A stretch of 36,002 nucleotides of DNA from an uncultured Burkholderiales bacterium (GTDB lineage Bacteria; Pseudomonadota; Gammaproteobacteria; Burkholderiales; Burkholderiaceae_C), in contig CAIMVC010000207.1 of NCBI GenBank assembly GCA_903844825.1, positions 1 to 36,002 on the forward strand, read 5' to 3'. The translations under genes and the position numbers were made by a program. Each line of letters opens with the position of its first letter. The stretch's first letter is position 1. The notes under the pieces are model-generated. The model made no database searches, was not told the origin of the DNA, and worked only from the letters and a program-made list of their open reading frames with translations. This document shows, piece after piece, positions 17,317-26,900 of the stretch.

Positions 17317-17652
17317 TTGTTCATATCTTCTGCTATTGCCCAAACCGCCCCCGCAGCCGCCGCCGCAGGCGGTGACATGATGTCCTCGCTCACGAGCATG
17401 CTGCCCCTGGTGCTGATGTTCGTGGTGCTTTATTTCGTCATGATTCGCCCGCAGATGAAAAAGCAAAAAGAACACCGCGCCATGATTGACGCGCTGGCCA
17501 AGGGCGACGAGATCGCCACCGCCGGCGGTCTGCTGGGCAAGGTCAGCGCCCTGGGCGAAGGCTACCTGACCCTGGAACTGGCGCCGGGCGTGCAGGTGCA
17601 AATGCAGCGCAGCGCCGTGATTCAGGTGCTGCCCAAAGGCACGATCAAGTAA
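17317..17652 (+). CDS. yajC: Preprotein translocase accessory subunit YajC
   Basis: 111 residues beginning at TTG 17317, chosen because GGAG sits 6 bases upstream and the length matches YajC. One membrane helix (MLPLVLMFVVLYFVMI) is followed by the conserved RPQMKKQKEH, a GDEIATAGGLLGKV segment and a small cytoplasmic domain. YajC forms the SecDF-YajC complex, which assists proton-driven protein export at the Sec channel. secD follows after 132 bases. A TACAAT hexamer at 17234-17239 might be a -10 box, but no -35 is evident. Confidence 0.95.
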   Translation: MFISSAIAQTAPAAAAAGGDMMSSLTSMLPLVLMFVVLYFVMIRPQMKKQKEHRAMIDALAKGDEIATAGGLLGKVSALGEGYLTLELAPGVQVQMQRSAVIQVLPKGTIK

Positions 17653-17679
17653 GTTCTCAGTGCCTTGCCCGGCAGGCGC

Positions 17680-17693
17680 GCTTGCGCGCAAGC
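17680..17693. repeat. 14-base perfect palindrome between yajC and secD
   Basis: GCTTGCGCGCAAGC is its own reverse complement and lies in the 132-base spacer, 28 bases after the yajC stop and about 90 before secD. It is flanked by further short GGC/GCC pairs that could fold. It could be an operator, a processing hairpin or a weak attenuator. No T-run follows, so it is not a classical terminator. Confidence 0.5.
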
Positions 17694-17784
17694 CAGGCGG
17701 TCGCCAGCGCGTCATGGCTGCACAGCGCCTCAGACTGGCTGGCCTTTTGTTGGCGTTTTCCTTCAGCTCACCTGAAACACACAC

Positions 17785-19683
17785 ATGAATCGTTACCCGG
17801 TCTGGAAATACGCGGTGATCGTGGTCGCCCTGCTGATCGCTGCCCTGTACACGCTGCCCAACTTTTTTGGCGAAGCCCCTGCGGTGCAGGTCTCCAGCCT
17901 GAAAACCGCCACCAAGGTGGACGCGAGCACCGTCAGCAAGGTCGAACAGGCTTTGCAGGGCGCTGGCGTGAGCGCCAGTCAGGTCAGCCTGGACGGCGCC
18001 TCGGTGCGGGCTCGTTTTGACAGCACCGACACCCAGCTCAAGGCCAAAGACGCGATTCAAAAAGCGCTGGTGCCCGACCCGGCCGACCCGACCTACATCG
18101 TGGCGCTGAACCTGCTGTCGCGCTCGCCAGCCTGGCTTAGCGCGCTGCACGCGGCGCCCATGTACCTCGGCCTTGACCTGCGCGGGGGCGTGCATTTCAT
18201 GTTGCAGGTGGACATGCAGGCGGCACTGACCAAGAAGGCCGAGTCGCTGGCCGGTGACATCCGCCTGAGCCTGCGCGAAAAGAACCTGCGCCATGGCGGC
18301 ATCAGCCGCAGCAACCAGCGCATCGAGATCCGGCTGCGTGACGCCGCCGCGGTCGAAGCCACCCGGGGCCTGATCGCCGATCAGTTCACCGACCTGCAAA
18401 CGGCGGTCGAGCCCGACGGCAGCGAATTTCGCCTGGTTGCCAGCATCAAGCCCGAGGCGCTGCGCCGCGTGCAGGAGCAGGCCCTCAAGCAAAACATCGT
18501 CACGCTGCACAACCGGATCAACGAGCTCGGGGTGGCCGAGCCGGTGATTCAGCAGCAGGGGCTGGACCGCATCGTGGTGCAACTGCCCGGCGTGCAGGAC
18601 ACCGCCAAGGCCAAGGACATTCTGGGCCGCACCGCCACGCTGGAGATGCGCCTGGTCGACGAAAGCGCCGAAGCGCGCGCCGCCGAAAGCGGCTCGGGCG
18701 TGGTGCCCTTTGGCTCGGAGCGCTTTCTCGAGCGCAACGGCCGGCCGGTGATCGTCAAAAAGCAGGTCATCCTGACGGGTGACAGCCTGACCGATGCCCA
18801 GCCCGGCTTTGACTCGCAAAGCCAGCAGCCTAAGGTCGACCTGACGGTGGACGCCAAAGGCGGGCGCATCATGCGCGACGTCAGCCGCGAAAACGTCAAG
18901 AAGCGCATGGCCATCGTGCTGTTTGAAAAGGGCAAGGGCGAAGTGCTCACGGCGCCTGTCATCCAAAGCGAATTGGGCAACCGTTTCCAGATTTCGGGCT
19001 CGATGAGCGTGGTCGAGGCCAACGACCTGGCGCTGCTGCTGCGCGCCGGCTCGCTGGCCGCACCGATGGACATCATTGAAGAGCGCACCATCGGCCCGAG
19101 CCTGGGCGCCGAGAACATCGCCAAGGGTTTTAGCAGCGTGACCTGGGGCTTTTTGGTGATCGTCGCCTTCATGGGCGTGTACTACATGCTGTTTGGCCTG
19201 TTCTCGGGCGTGGCGCTGGCCGTGAACCTGCTGCTGCTGGTGGCCGTGTTGTCGATGCTGCAAGCCACGCTGACCCTGCCCGGCATGGCCGCCATGGCAT
19301 TGGCGCTGGGCATGGCGATTGACTCAAACGTGCTGATCAACGAACGCGTGCGGGAAGAGCTGCGCAACGGTGCCTCGCCGCAAGCGGCCATTCAGACCGG
19401 CTACGACCGCGCCTGGGCGACGATTCTGGACTCCAATATCACCACGTTGATCGCTGGCCTGGCCCTGCTGGCCTTTGGCTCGGGACCGGTGCGCGGCTTT
19501 GCGGTCGTGCATTGCATCGGCATCCTGACCAGCATGTTCTCGGCCGTGTTCTTCTCGCGCGGCTTGGTCAACCTCTGGTACGGGCGGCAGAAAAAACTCA
19601 AGAGCGTGTCCATCGGCACGGTCTGGCGTGCCGAGCCCGCGTCCGGCGGCGCCGACGCCAGCAAGCTGCCCCCGGCGCACTGA
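17785..19683 (+). CDS. secD: Protein translocase subunit SecD
   Basis: 632 residues, close to the family norm. An N-terminal membrane helix is followed by the periplasmic P1 region with the signature GLDLRGGVHFMLQVD. The C-terminal half has five membrane helices of the RND/SecDF type, including GFSSVTWGFLVIVAFMGVYY and LALGMAIDSNVLINERVREE. SecD with SecF uses the proton gradient to pull exported proteins from the Sec channel. It lies in the canonical yajC-secD-secF order; secF starts 45 bases downstream. Confidence 0.97.
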   Translation: MNRYPVWKYAVIVVALLIAALYTLPNFFGEAPAVQVSSLKTATKVDASTVSKVEQALQGAGVSASQVSLDGASVRARFDSTDTQLKAKDAIQKALVPDPADPTYIVALNLLSRSPAWLSALHAAPMYLGLDLRGGVHFMLQVDMQAALTKKAESLAGDIRLSLREKNLRHGGISRSNQRIEIRLRDAAAVEATRGLIADQFTDLQTAVEPDGSEFRLVASIKPEALRRVQEQALKQNIVTLHNRINELGVAEPVIQQQGLDRIVVQLPGVQDTAKAKDILGRTATLEMRLVDESAEARAAESGSGVVPFGSERFLERNGRPVIVKKQVILTGDSLTDAQPGFDSQSQQPKVDLTVDAKGGRIMRDVSRENVKKRMAIVLFEKGKGEVLTAPVIQSELGNRFQISGSMSVVEANDLALLLRAGSLAAPMDIIEERTIGPSLGAENIAKGFSSVTWGFLVIVAFMGVYYMLFGLFSGVALAVNLLLLVAVLSMLQATLTLPGMAAMALALGMAIDSNVLINERVREELRNGASPQAAIQTGYDRAWATILDSNITTLIAGLALLAFGSGPVRGFAVVHCIGILTSMFSAVFFSRGLVNLWYGRQKKLKSVSIGTVWRAEPASGGADASKLPPAH

Positions 19684-19728
19684 TCCCACCGAATAGCCTG
19701 AACACACCGTCAACGAAAGTAGCGCCCC

Positions 19729-20682
19729 ATGGAGTTTTTCAAGATCAAAAAGGACATTCCGTTCATGCGGCATGCCCTGATTTTCAATGTGATTTCGCTG
19801 GCCACCTTTGTGCTGGCGGTATTTTTCCTGTTCTCGCGCGGGCTGCATTTGTCGGTCGAGTTCACGGGCGGCACCGTCATGGAAGTCGGCTACACGCAAG
19901 CGGCTGATCTGGGCAAGGTGCGCAGCACCGTGGGCGGCCTGGGCTTTGCCGACGTGCAGGTGCAGAACTTCGGCACTGCGCGCGACGTGATGATCCGCCT
20001 GCCGGCGCAAAAAGGTGTCAGCACCGCGCAGCAAAGCGAGCGCGTGATGACCGCGCTGAAGGCCCAGGACCCGAGCGTGACCTTGCGCCGCACCGAGTTC
20101 GTCGGCCCCCAGGTCGGCGAAGAACTGGCGCAGGACGGCCTCAAAGCTCTGGCCATGGTGGTCGTCGGCATCATGGTCTACCTGGCCTTTCGCTTCGAGT
20201 GGAAGTACGCGGTCGCGGCCATCATTGCCAACTTGCATGACGTGATCATCATCCTGGGCTTTTTTGCGTTTTTCCAGTGGGAGTTTTCGCTGGCCGTGCT
20301 GGCCGCGGTGCTGGCCGTGCTGGGCTATTCGGTCAACGAATCGGTGGTGATTTTTGACCGGATTCGCGAGAACTTCAGGCGCTACCGCAAGATGCAGACG
20401 ACCGAGATCATCGACAACGCGATCACCTCGACCATCAGCCGCACCATCATCACCCACGGCTCGACGCAGATCATGGTGCTGTCGATGCTGCTGTTTGGCG
20501 GCCCCACCCTGTTTTACTTCGCGCTGGCGCTGACCATCGGCATCTTGTTCGGTATTTACTCGTCGGTTTTCGTGGCCGCCGCCATCGCCATGTGGCTGGG
20601 CATCAAACGCGAAGACCTGATCAAGTCAGGCGGTAAAAAGGACGAAGACCCCAACGATCCCAACGCCGGCGCCACGGTCTGA
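19729..20682 (+). CDS. secF: Protein translocase subunit SecF
   Basis: 317 residues, normal SecF length. N-terminal helix (LIFNVISLATFVLAVFFLFS), the SecF signature VEFTGGTVMEVGY, a short periplasmic domain and five C-terminal helices including LGYSVNESVVIFDRIREN. It is the partner of SecD. The tail (KDEDPNDPNAGATV) is acidic. The stop codon lies inside a candidate terminator hairpin. Confidence 0.97.
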   Translation: MEFFKIKKDIPFMRHALIFNVISLATFVLAVFFLFSRGLHLSVEFTGGTVMEVGYTQAADLGKVRSTVGGLGFADVQVQNFGTARDVMIRLPAQKGVSTAQQSERVMTALKAQDPSVTLRRTEFVGPQVGEELAQDGLKALAMVVVGIMVYLAFRFEWKYAVAAIIANLHDVIIILGFFAFFQWEFSLAVLAAVLAVLGYSVNESVVIFDRIRENFRRYRKMQTTEIIDNAITSTISRTIITHGSTQIMVLSMLLFGGPTLFYFALALTIGILFGIYSSVFVAAAIAMWLGIKREDLIKSGGKKDEDPNDPNAGATV

Positions 20683-20709
20683 CACGCTCTGAACCGACGG
20701 CCTTTTTTT
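20671..20709 (+). terminator. Candidate Rho-independent terminator of the yajC-secD-secF operon
   Basis: GCC and CGGT (20671-20678) can pair with ACCG and GGC (20693-20701) around a small internal loop and a 14-base hairpin loop. CTTTTTTTG follows directly (seven T at 20703-20709). The stem is only about 7 pairs, so strength is uncertain. It overlaps the secF stop codon. Confidence 0.45.
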
Positions 20710-20997
20710 GACGGACGTGCGCGGTGCTCGACAAGGCCGCAGGCTTTGCCTTGCTTGTCTTGCTCCCCCTTTTGAAGCCTTCTGAGGCCTTCTGAGGGGT
20801 GGGGCTTCGGCCAGCGACGAAAGGAATTCCGCTGCCTGGCACGCGCCTGCGTTCCCGCCTTGCCTGGGGGTCAGGCGGGCACCAGGTACTTCGTAGAGCT
20901 TGCGCCCTCGCGGTTTTGAGGGCCGCGACAATCCGCGGACGCGGGCTGCCGGGGGGCGCTCCCAGGCGCGTGCTCCGGCCGGCGCCAAGGCCGCTGC
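20683..20997. other. 315-base convergent intergenic region with hairpins and a short tandem repeat
   Basis: No gene was recognised between secF and the giant minus-strand gene. It holds a bulged hairpin at 20730-20759 (GACAA..TTGTC outer stem, GCAGGC..GCCTTGC inner stem). A 10-base tandem repeat GCCTTCTGAG lies at 20777-20796. A 7-base-pair stem CCCGCCT/AGGCGGG is at 20854-20879 and a 6-base-pair stem GCCCTC/GAGGGC at 20904-20923. These may end transcription of the two converging operons, though only the first T-run (20703-20709) looks like a classical terminator. Confidence 0.5.
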
Positions 20998-23900
20998 TTA
21001 CAGCACCCGCAACTGGCTGTCTGCCTGCATCTGTGCCAGCAGGTTGCTCAGTGAGCCGATCGACAAGCCATTGATCAGCACCAGGTCTGAGGCGTTGACG
21101 GTCGTGTTGTCAAACATCAGGTGGGCGTCGGCCACAAAGCTGCCGCCGCCGTTGTGGTCGATGTCCAGTAGGAGTTTGCCGCTGCCGTCCTTGCTCAGTC
21201 GCACGAAGTCACCCAGCGACGAGTTGCTGGTAAAACCATCAAGGAAGTGGCGCAGGTCCAGCACGTCGGCCTCGCTGCTGCCTTGCAAGCTGCCCGAGCC
21301 GTTCTTGAAGCCGAAGTCCTTGACCGTTTGTGTGAAATTGGCAGGGTTGGCGATGGTGGGCCAGACAAAGTGATCGGCGCCGCCGGCGCCCGTGAGCACG
21401 TCATCGCCGGTGGTGATCAGGAAGTAGTCGATGCCAGTGCTGCCGGTCTGGCTGTCGGCGCCAGCGTCGCCGGTCTGCACGGTGCCCAGGGTGAGCACGC
21501 TGGTGCCGTTCAGGCCGTTGAACGATGCCACCTTGTTGCCGCTGCTGTCTTGCAGACCGTCGCTGGCCGGGGCGGTGTAGGAAAGCGTCACCAGGGCGTT
21601 GTCGGTGGTAATGCCGCCAGCCAGCGTCAACGTCACCAGCTTGCTGGTCGCGCCGCTGCCTATGCTGACCGAACTGATGCTTTGGGCGTTGCCGCCGGCA
21701 GAGACAGAAAAAGCGCTGGCCAGTTGCGTCAGCACGGCGGGGCTGTTGACCAGCTCGTCGTCAAAGGTCAGGGTGATCTGGCTCAGATCGGCACCGGCGC
21801 TACTGCTGCTGAGCACCTTGGCGCTGAGGGCGGGGGGCACCGTGTTGGCAACGCCCACCGGCGTGGTGCTGCCGATGCTGGCCACATCGTTGCCGGCACT
21901 GTCCTGAAAAGCCGCGTTGCCGGTGCCCATGGTGATGGTGGGCGCGTTGTACTGCAGGGTCACCACCTCGCTGGCCAAAATGGGCGTGCTCAGGTTCAAG
22001 GTGATGGTGCGGCCGCTGGTGACGTAGCTGTTGACGCTGTGGGCAGTGGCACCTACAACGACCAGTGCGTTCGTTGCCGGGAAGTTGCTGTCCAGCATGT
22101 TTTCGCTGAAGGTCAGCACCACCTGGCTGCCGCTGGCATTGCTGGCGGCGCCAACCAGGGTCGGGGCGGTGGTGTCCAGCGTCTGGTTGCTGAAGCTGGC
22201 GGCGTCAATGCCGGCGTTGTCCTGCACCGCCAGATTGATGGCCGACAAATCGGCGCCGGGCGCCGTGTAGCTCAGGCTGGTGGCGTCGCCCGGGTTGATG
22301 ACGCGGCTCAGCGAGAGCTCGAGGGCCGAGCCCACCACCCGTACCGAGGTCACGGCGTTGCTGCTGCCGGCCGACGTCACGTTAAAGGCCGAGGCCGCAG
22401 CGGTCACGGCGCCCAGGGCTTCAGAAAAAGCCACGACCAGGGTCTGGTTGTTTTTCAGGCTGAGGCTTGAAACGATCGGGGCAATGGCGTCGATAGTGTT
22501 GCTCACTGTCAGGGCGCTGACGCTGGCCAGATCGTTGCCCGCCGTGTCTTGCAGCGCGATCAGGTCGTCGCCCGCGCTCGGGTCGGTGTAGCTGACCTTG
22601 ATGCTGGCCGTCGATGAGATCAGCCGGTCCTTGAGGTTGAGCACCAGGGTGCTGCCACTGAGGCTGAGCGAGGCGATGTCGACCGTGGAGGTGACGCCGG
22701 CGTCGGTCAGCTGAACCTGAAAGGCGCTGGCGGCCACGGTCGCCACCGAGTCCAGGGCTTCGCTGAAATTGAGCGTGATTTGCGTGCCCAGGGTATTGGT
22801 CTGGGTCGACGTCAATGTTGGGAGCACGGCGTCAAAGGTGTGGCTGCTCAGCGGGATGGCCACTGCGGACGAAATGGCGGCAGCGTCGTTGCCCGTGCTG
22901 TCTTGCACGGCCGCGTTGCCCGGGCCGCTGTCGACCGAGGGTGCGGTGTAGGCGACCGCCAGGCTGCCGTTGAGGCTGGCGAGCTTGTTTTGCAGGGTCA
23001 GCCGTACTTCCTTGCCAACGATCTCGACCTGGGTCACGGGGTTGTTGGTGCCTGCGACGCTGACCGTGTAGGCCGAGCTGGTGGGCGGCTTGCTGGCGAG
23101 CAGGTCTTCGCTGTAAGTGAGCACCACGCGGGTCGCAGTCGCCGAGGTGTAGGCGCGGCTGGAGACCAGGCTGGGTGCCACGCCGTCGACGGCATTGCTC
23201 ACGCTGCGGGGCGCTGCTGCGGTGCCGATGCTCAGGGCGTCGTTGCCCGCCAAGTCCTGCATGGCGGCATTGGCGGTGCCGATCTCGGCCGCAGGCGCGG
23301 TGTAGACCAGGCTGAGCGTCTCAGCGGCGCTGATTTTTTCACCCATGATCAGCAGCAGCGTTTTTCCGCTCGCGCTGACGCCGGTGATGGTGTGGCCGGC
23401 CACGGCGAATCGGCTGGCCTCGGGCAGCGCGCTGCTGAGCATGTCCTCGTTGAAGGTCAGCACGATTTGCGTGCCTTCCTTGTTGCTCGCCACCGAGGCC
23501 AGCGTCGGGGCGCTGGTATCGACCGTGGTGACGGGGATGCTGGCGGCGTCGTTGCCGAGCTTGTCCTCCATCGCGGCATTGCCCGTTGCGCTGTTGCTGG
23601 CCGCAGCGGTATAGCTGACGCTGGCGCTTTCACCGCTGACGAGGGCCCGGGTCAGGCTCAGTTCGACGCGCTTGCCGCTGACGGCAACCGACGTCACGGG
23701 GTTCGCGACGGTGCCGGTGCTGACGCTGAAAGCGGCCGGCAAGGCGGTGCTGGCGGCAAGCTCTTCATCAAAGGCGATGACCAGCGTGCGGCTGTCCTTG
23801 AAGCTCACGCCGGAGAGTTGCGGCGGCCGGCTCTCGGCCAGTTGCAGCTGCGCGTCAGCGCGCAGCTGGGTCATGACATTGGCCAGCGTCAGCTTGCCGC

Positions 23901-26900
23901 TCAGACCGCTGGCGGTGGCGGCCACAGTGGCGCCGTTGATCAGCAACTGATCGGCGCTGTCGACGTTGACGTTGCTGAAAACCAGCGCTGCATCCGGCGC
24001 GAAGCTGCTGCCTCCATCGCGGTCGATTCTGAGCCGCAACAGGCCATTGGCATCTTTGTCAAATTGCACGAACTGCGCCAGGCTGGGCTCACTGAAACCG
24101 CTCAGCAAGGCCTGCAGGTCGAGCACGTCGGCGTCAGCGCTGCCTTGCCGCGTGCCGCTGGCACCCTTGAAGCCAAAGTCGGTCAGGGTCTGGACCATGT
24201 TGCCGGGGGCGCTCAGCGCGGGCCAGGCGAAGGAGTCCAGACCACCGCCCCCGGTCAGCGTGTCGTTGCCCAGCGAGCCCAGGAAGTAATTCACATCCGA
24301 CGTGCCGGTCAGTGTGTCGCTGCCGCTGCTGGCGGCCAACACGCTGCCCAGCGAACTGCTGTTGAAGGCGCTGACCCGGTTGCCCGTGCTGTCGCGCAGG
24401 CTGCTGCCGGTGTAGTTCAGGCTCACGGAGGCGCTGCTGGTGATGGCGCTGTCGAGCACCAGGATGACCTGGCGGCCATTGAGTTGCACCGCGCTGATGG
24501 TTTTGGGCAAGCCGTTGACGGACGCCGTGAAAGCCGACGTCGGCGGACTGAAGGCGGGGTCCAGAGCGTCGTCGAAATTGAGCGTGATCTGGCTAAAGCC
24601 AGGCTGCGTGCCCAGGCTCAGCGTCTGCGAGCTCAGCAGCGGCAGCACCTTGCTCACCACGGCCAGCGGTGCCGCGCTGGAGCCCAGGCTGAGCAGGTCG
24701 TTGCCCGACAGGTCTTGCAGCGCGGCATTGCCGGTGCCGATACTGGCCGTGGGGGCGGTGTAGTAAAGCGTGAGGTCCTCGCCGGCGCTGGCAGGTGGCG
24801 ACAGCGTCAGCACAACATTGCTGCCGCTGACGGTCACGGCGCTGACGCTGTGTCCTCCGGAGACGGTGAAGGCCGAGGCGGGTGGCAAGTTGCTGCCCAG
24901 CAGGGTTTCGCTGAAGTTCAGGCTCAGCTGCGAGCCGTTGCTGTTGCTGCTGATGTCTTTGAGCTTGATGCTGCTGCCGGTTTCCAGCAGGGTGGGGGCG
25001 GTGGTGTCGAGCCGGGCGCTAAAGCTCGGCAGATCGTTGCCCGTCACATCCTGCACGGCCGCGTTGGTGTTCGCTGCATTGCTGGCCGGGGCGCTGTAGC
25101 GCAAGGTGGTGGCTGCACCCGTGCTGACGGCGTTGGTCAGGCTCAGCGTGAGCGTGTTGCCGTTGACCGTGACACTGGTGACGGGGTTGACCGTGCCGCC
25201 GCTGGTCAGGGTAAAGGCCGCGCCGGCGGCGGTGCTGGCGCCCAGCGGCTCGGAAAAGGTCAGCAGCAGGGCTTTGTCGCTTAGAAAGCTGGTGCTGACC
25301 AGCGCTGGCGGCGCGATGTCGGCCGTGATCAGCTTGCCGTCGGCCATCAGTTGGGCCAGCACATTGCTCAGCGTCAGGTTGCCGCTCAAGCCGGCGGCCG
25401 TAGCCTTCATGGTGGCGCCGTTGACGCTGAGCTCGCCGGTGCTGGTGTTGACGCTGATGTTCTTGAAGGTCAGCGCCATCGTGCGCGCAAAACTGCCGCC
25501 GCCGTTATGGTCGATGTTGAGCACCAGGTTGTGGCTGGCGGTGCCGTCATCGGCCGCCTGCAGGTAGCTGGCGATGCTGGCCGCTGTGAAACCGCTGAGC
25601 AACTGGCGTAAATCCAGCGTATCGGCTTCGGCCTTGCCCTGCAAGCTGCCGCTGCCCTGCGTCAAGCCGAAGTCGGTCAGGCTCTGCGCCAGCACGCTGG
25701 TGGATGTCAGGCCGCTGGCCACGGCAGACGGATAGAAAAACGTGTCTGCGCCAGCCGCGCCGCTCAGGGTCAGGTTGCTGGCGTCGACCAGCAAGTACTC
25801 GCTGCTGCTGGTGCCTGTCAGGGTTGCACCGCTGCCATTGCCATTGCGCACGCTGCCCACTGCGGTCGCTGCAAAACCGCCCACCGGGGTGCCGACGCTG
25901 CTGACCAGGCCATCACTGGTAGGTGCGGTGTAAGCCACCAGCAAATTGACGCCGTTTTGCGTGACAGGTGCGGCCAGCAACAGCGTGACGGCGCTGCCAT
26001 TGATTTGCACCGCCGTCACGGTCTGGCTGCTGCCGCCGGCAGTCACGCTGAAGGCGGAGACCGGCGGCAGGACGCTGGTGTCGAGCTGATCGTTGAAGTT
26101 CAGCGTCAGGGCACTGACGCCGGTGCTGGCGCCAGCGTCCAGTGTGCTGCTGGCAAAGCTCGGTGCAACCTTATTGGCCACACTCACCACAGCGCTCTGG
26201 CCCAGACTGGCCAGGTCGTTGCCAGCCAGGTCCTGCAGGGCACTGTTGGCCGTGCCAACGGTGGCCGTGGGCGCGTTGTAGACCAGCGACAAGGCGTCGT
26301 TGACTTTCAGCGCGCTTGCCAGCGTCAGCGTGACCGTGCTGCCGGCGGCGACCAGGCTGGAGACGGCCACACTGCCGGTGACGCTGCCGGCGACGGTGAA
26401 GGCCGATGCCGCCGCCAGATTCGTGGTCAGCATGGCTTCGCTGAAGGTCAGCACGACCTGCGTGCCGACGGCGTTGGTGGCCGCGCTGACCAGGGTGGGC
26501 GCCGTGAGGTCGGCGGCCGTGGTGCTGAACGAAGCCACATCATGACCCACCAGGTCCTCAATGGCCGCGTTGCCGGACGCGAGGTTGGCGACCGGCGCGG
26601 TGTAGCTCAACTCGCTCGCCTCATTGGCTGCCAGGGGCCGGCTCAAGCTCAGCTCCAGGGTACTGCCGCTGACTTTGACAGCGGTCACTGCATTGGCCAG
26701 GCCGCCGGTCTTGACGGCAAAGGCGCTGCTGGCCGCGGTGCTGCTCGCCAGTGTCTTGGAGAAGGTCAGCACCAGCGTGCTGGCGTCCTTGGCGGTGAGC
26801 GAGCTCAGCGTGGGCAGTGCTGCGTCGATGTTGTTGTTGACCGCTTGCAGGCCGATGCTGGCCACGTCATTGCCGGCCAGGTTTTGCAGGGCCAACGTGT

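Noticed and set aside
17191..19263. Open minus-strand frame of 690 codons opposite mltA end, yajC and secD
   Set aside because: It spans three recognised plus-strand genes, and its His/Gln/Arg-rich translation shows no domain.
20683..20997. A small RNA or tRNA in the secF-giant gene gap
   Set aside because: Several hairpins exist, but there is no tRNA cloverleaf, no conserved RNA motif and no promoter that I can recognise.
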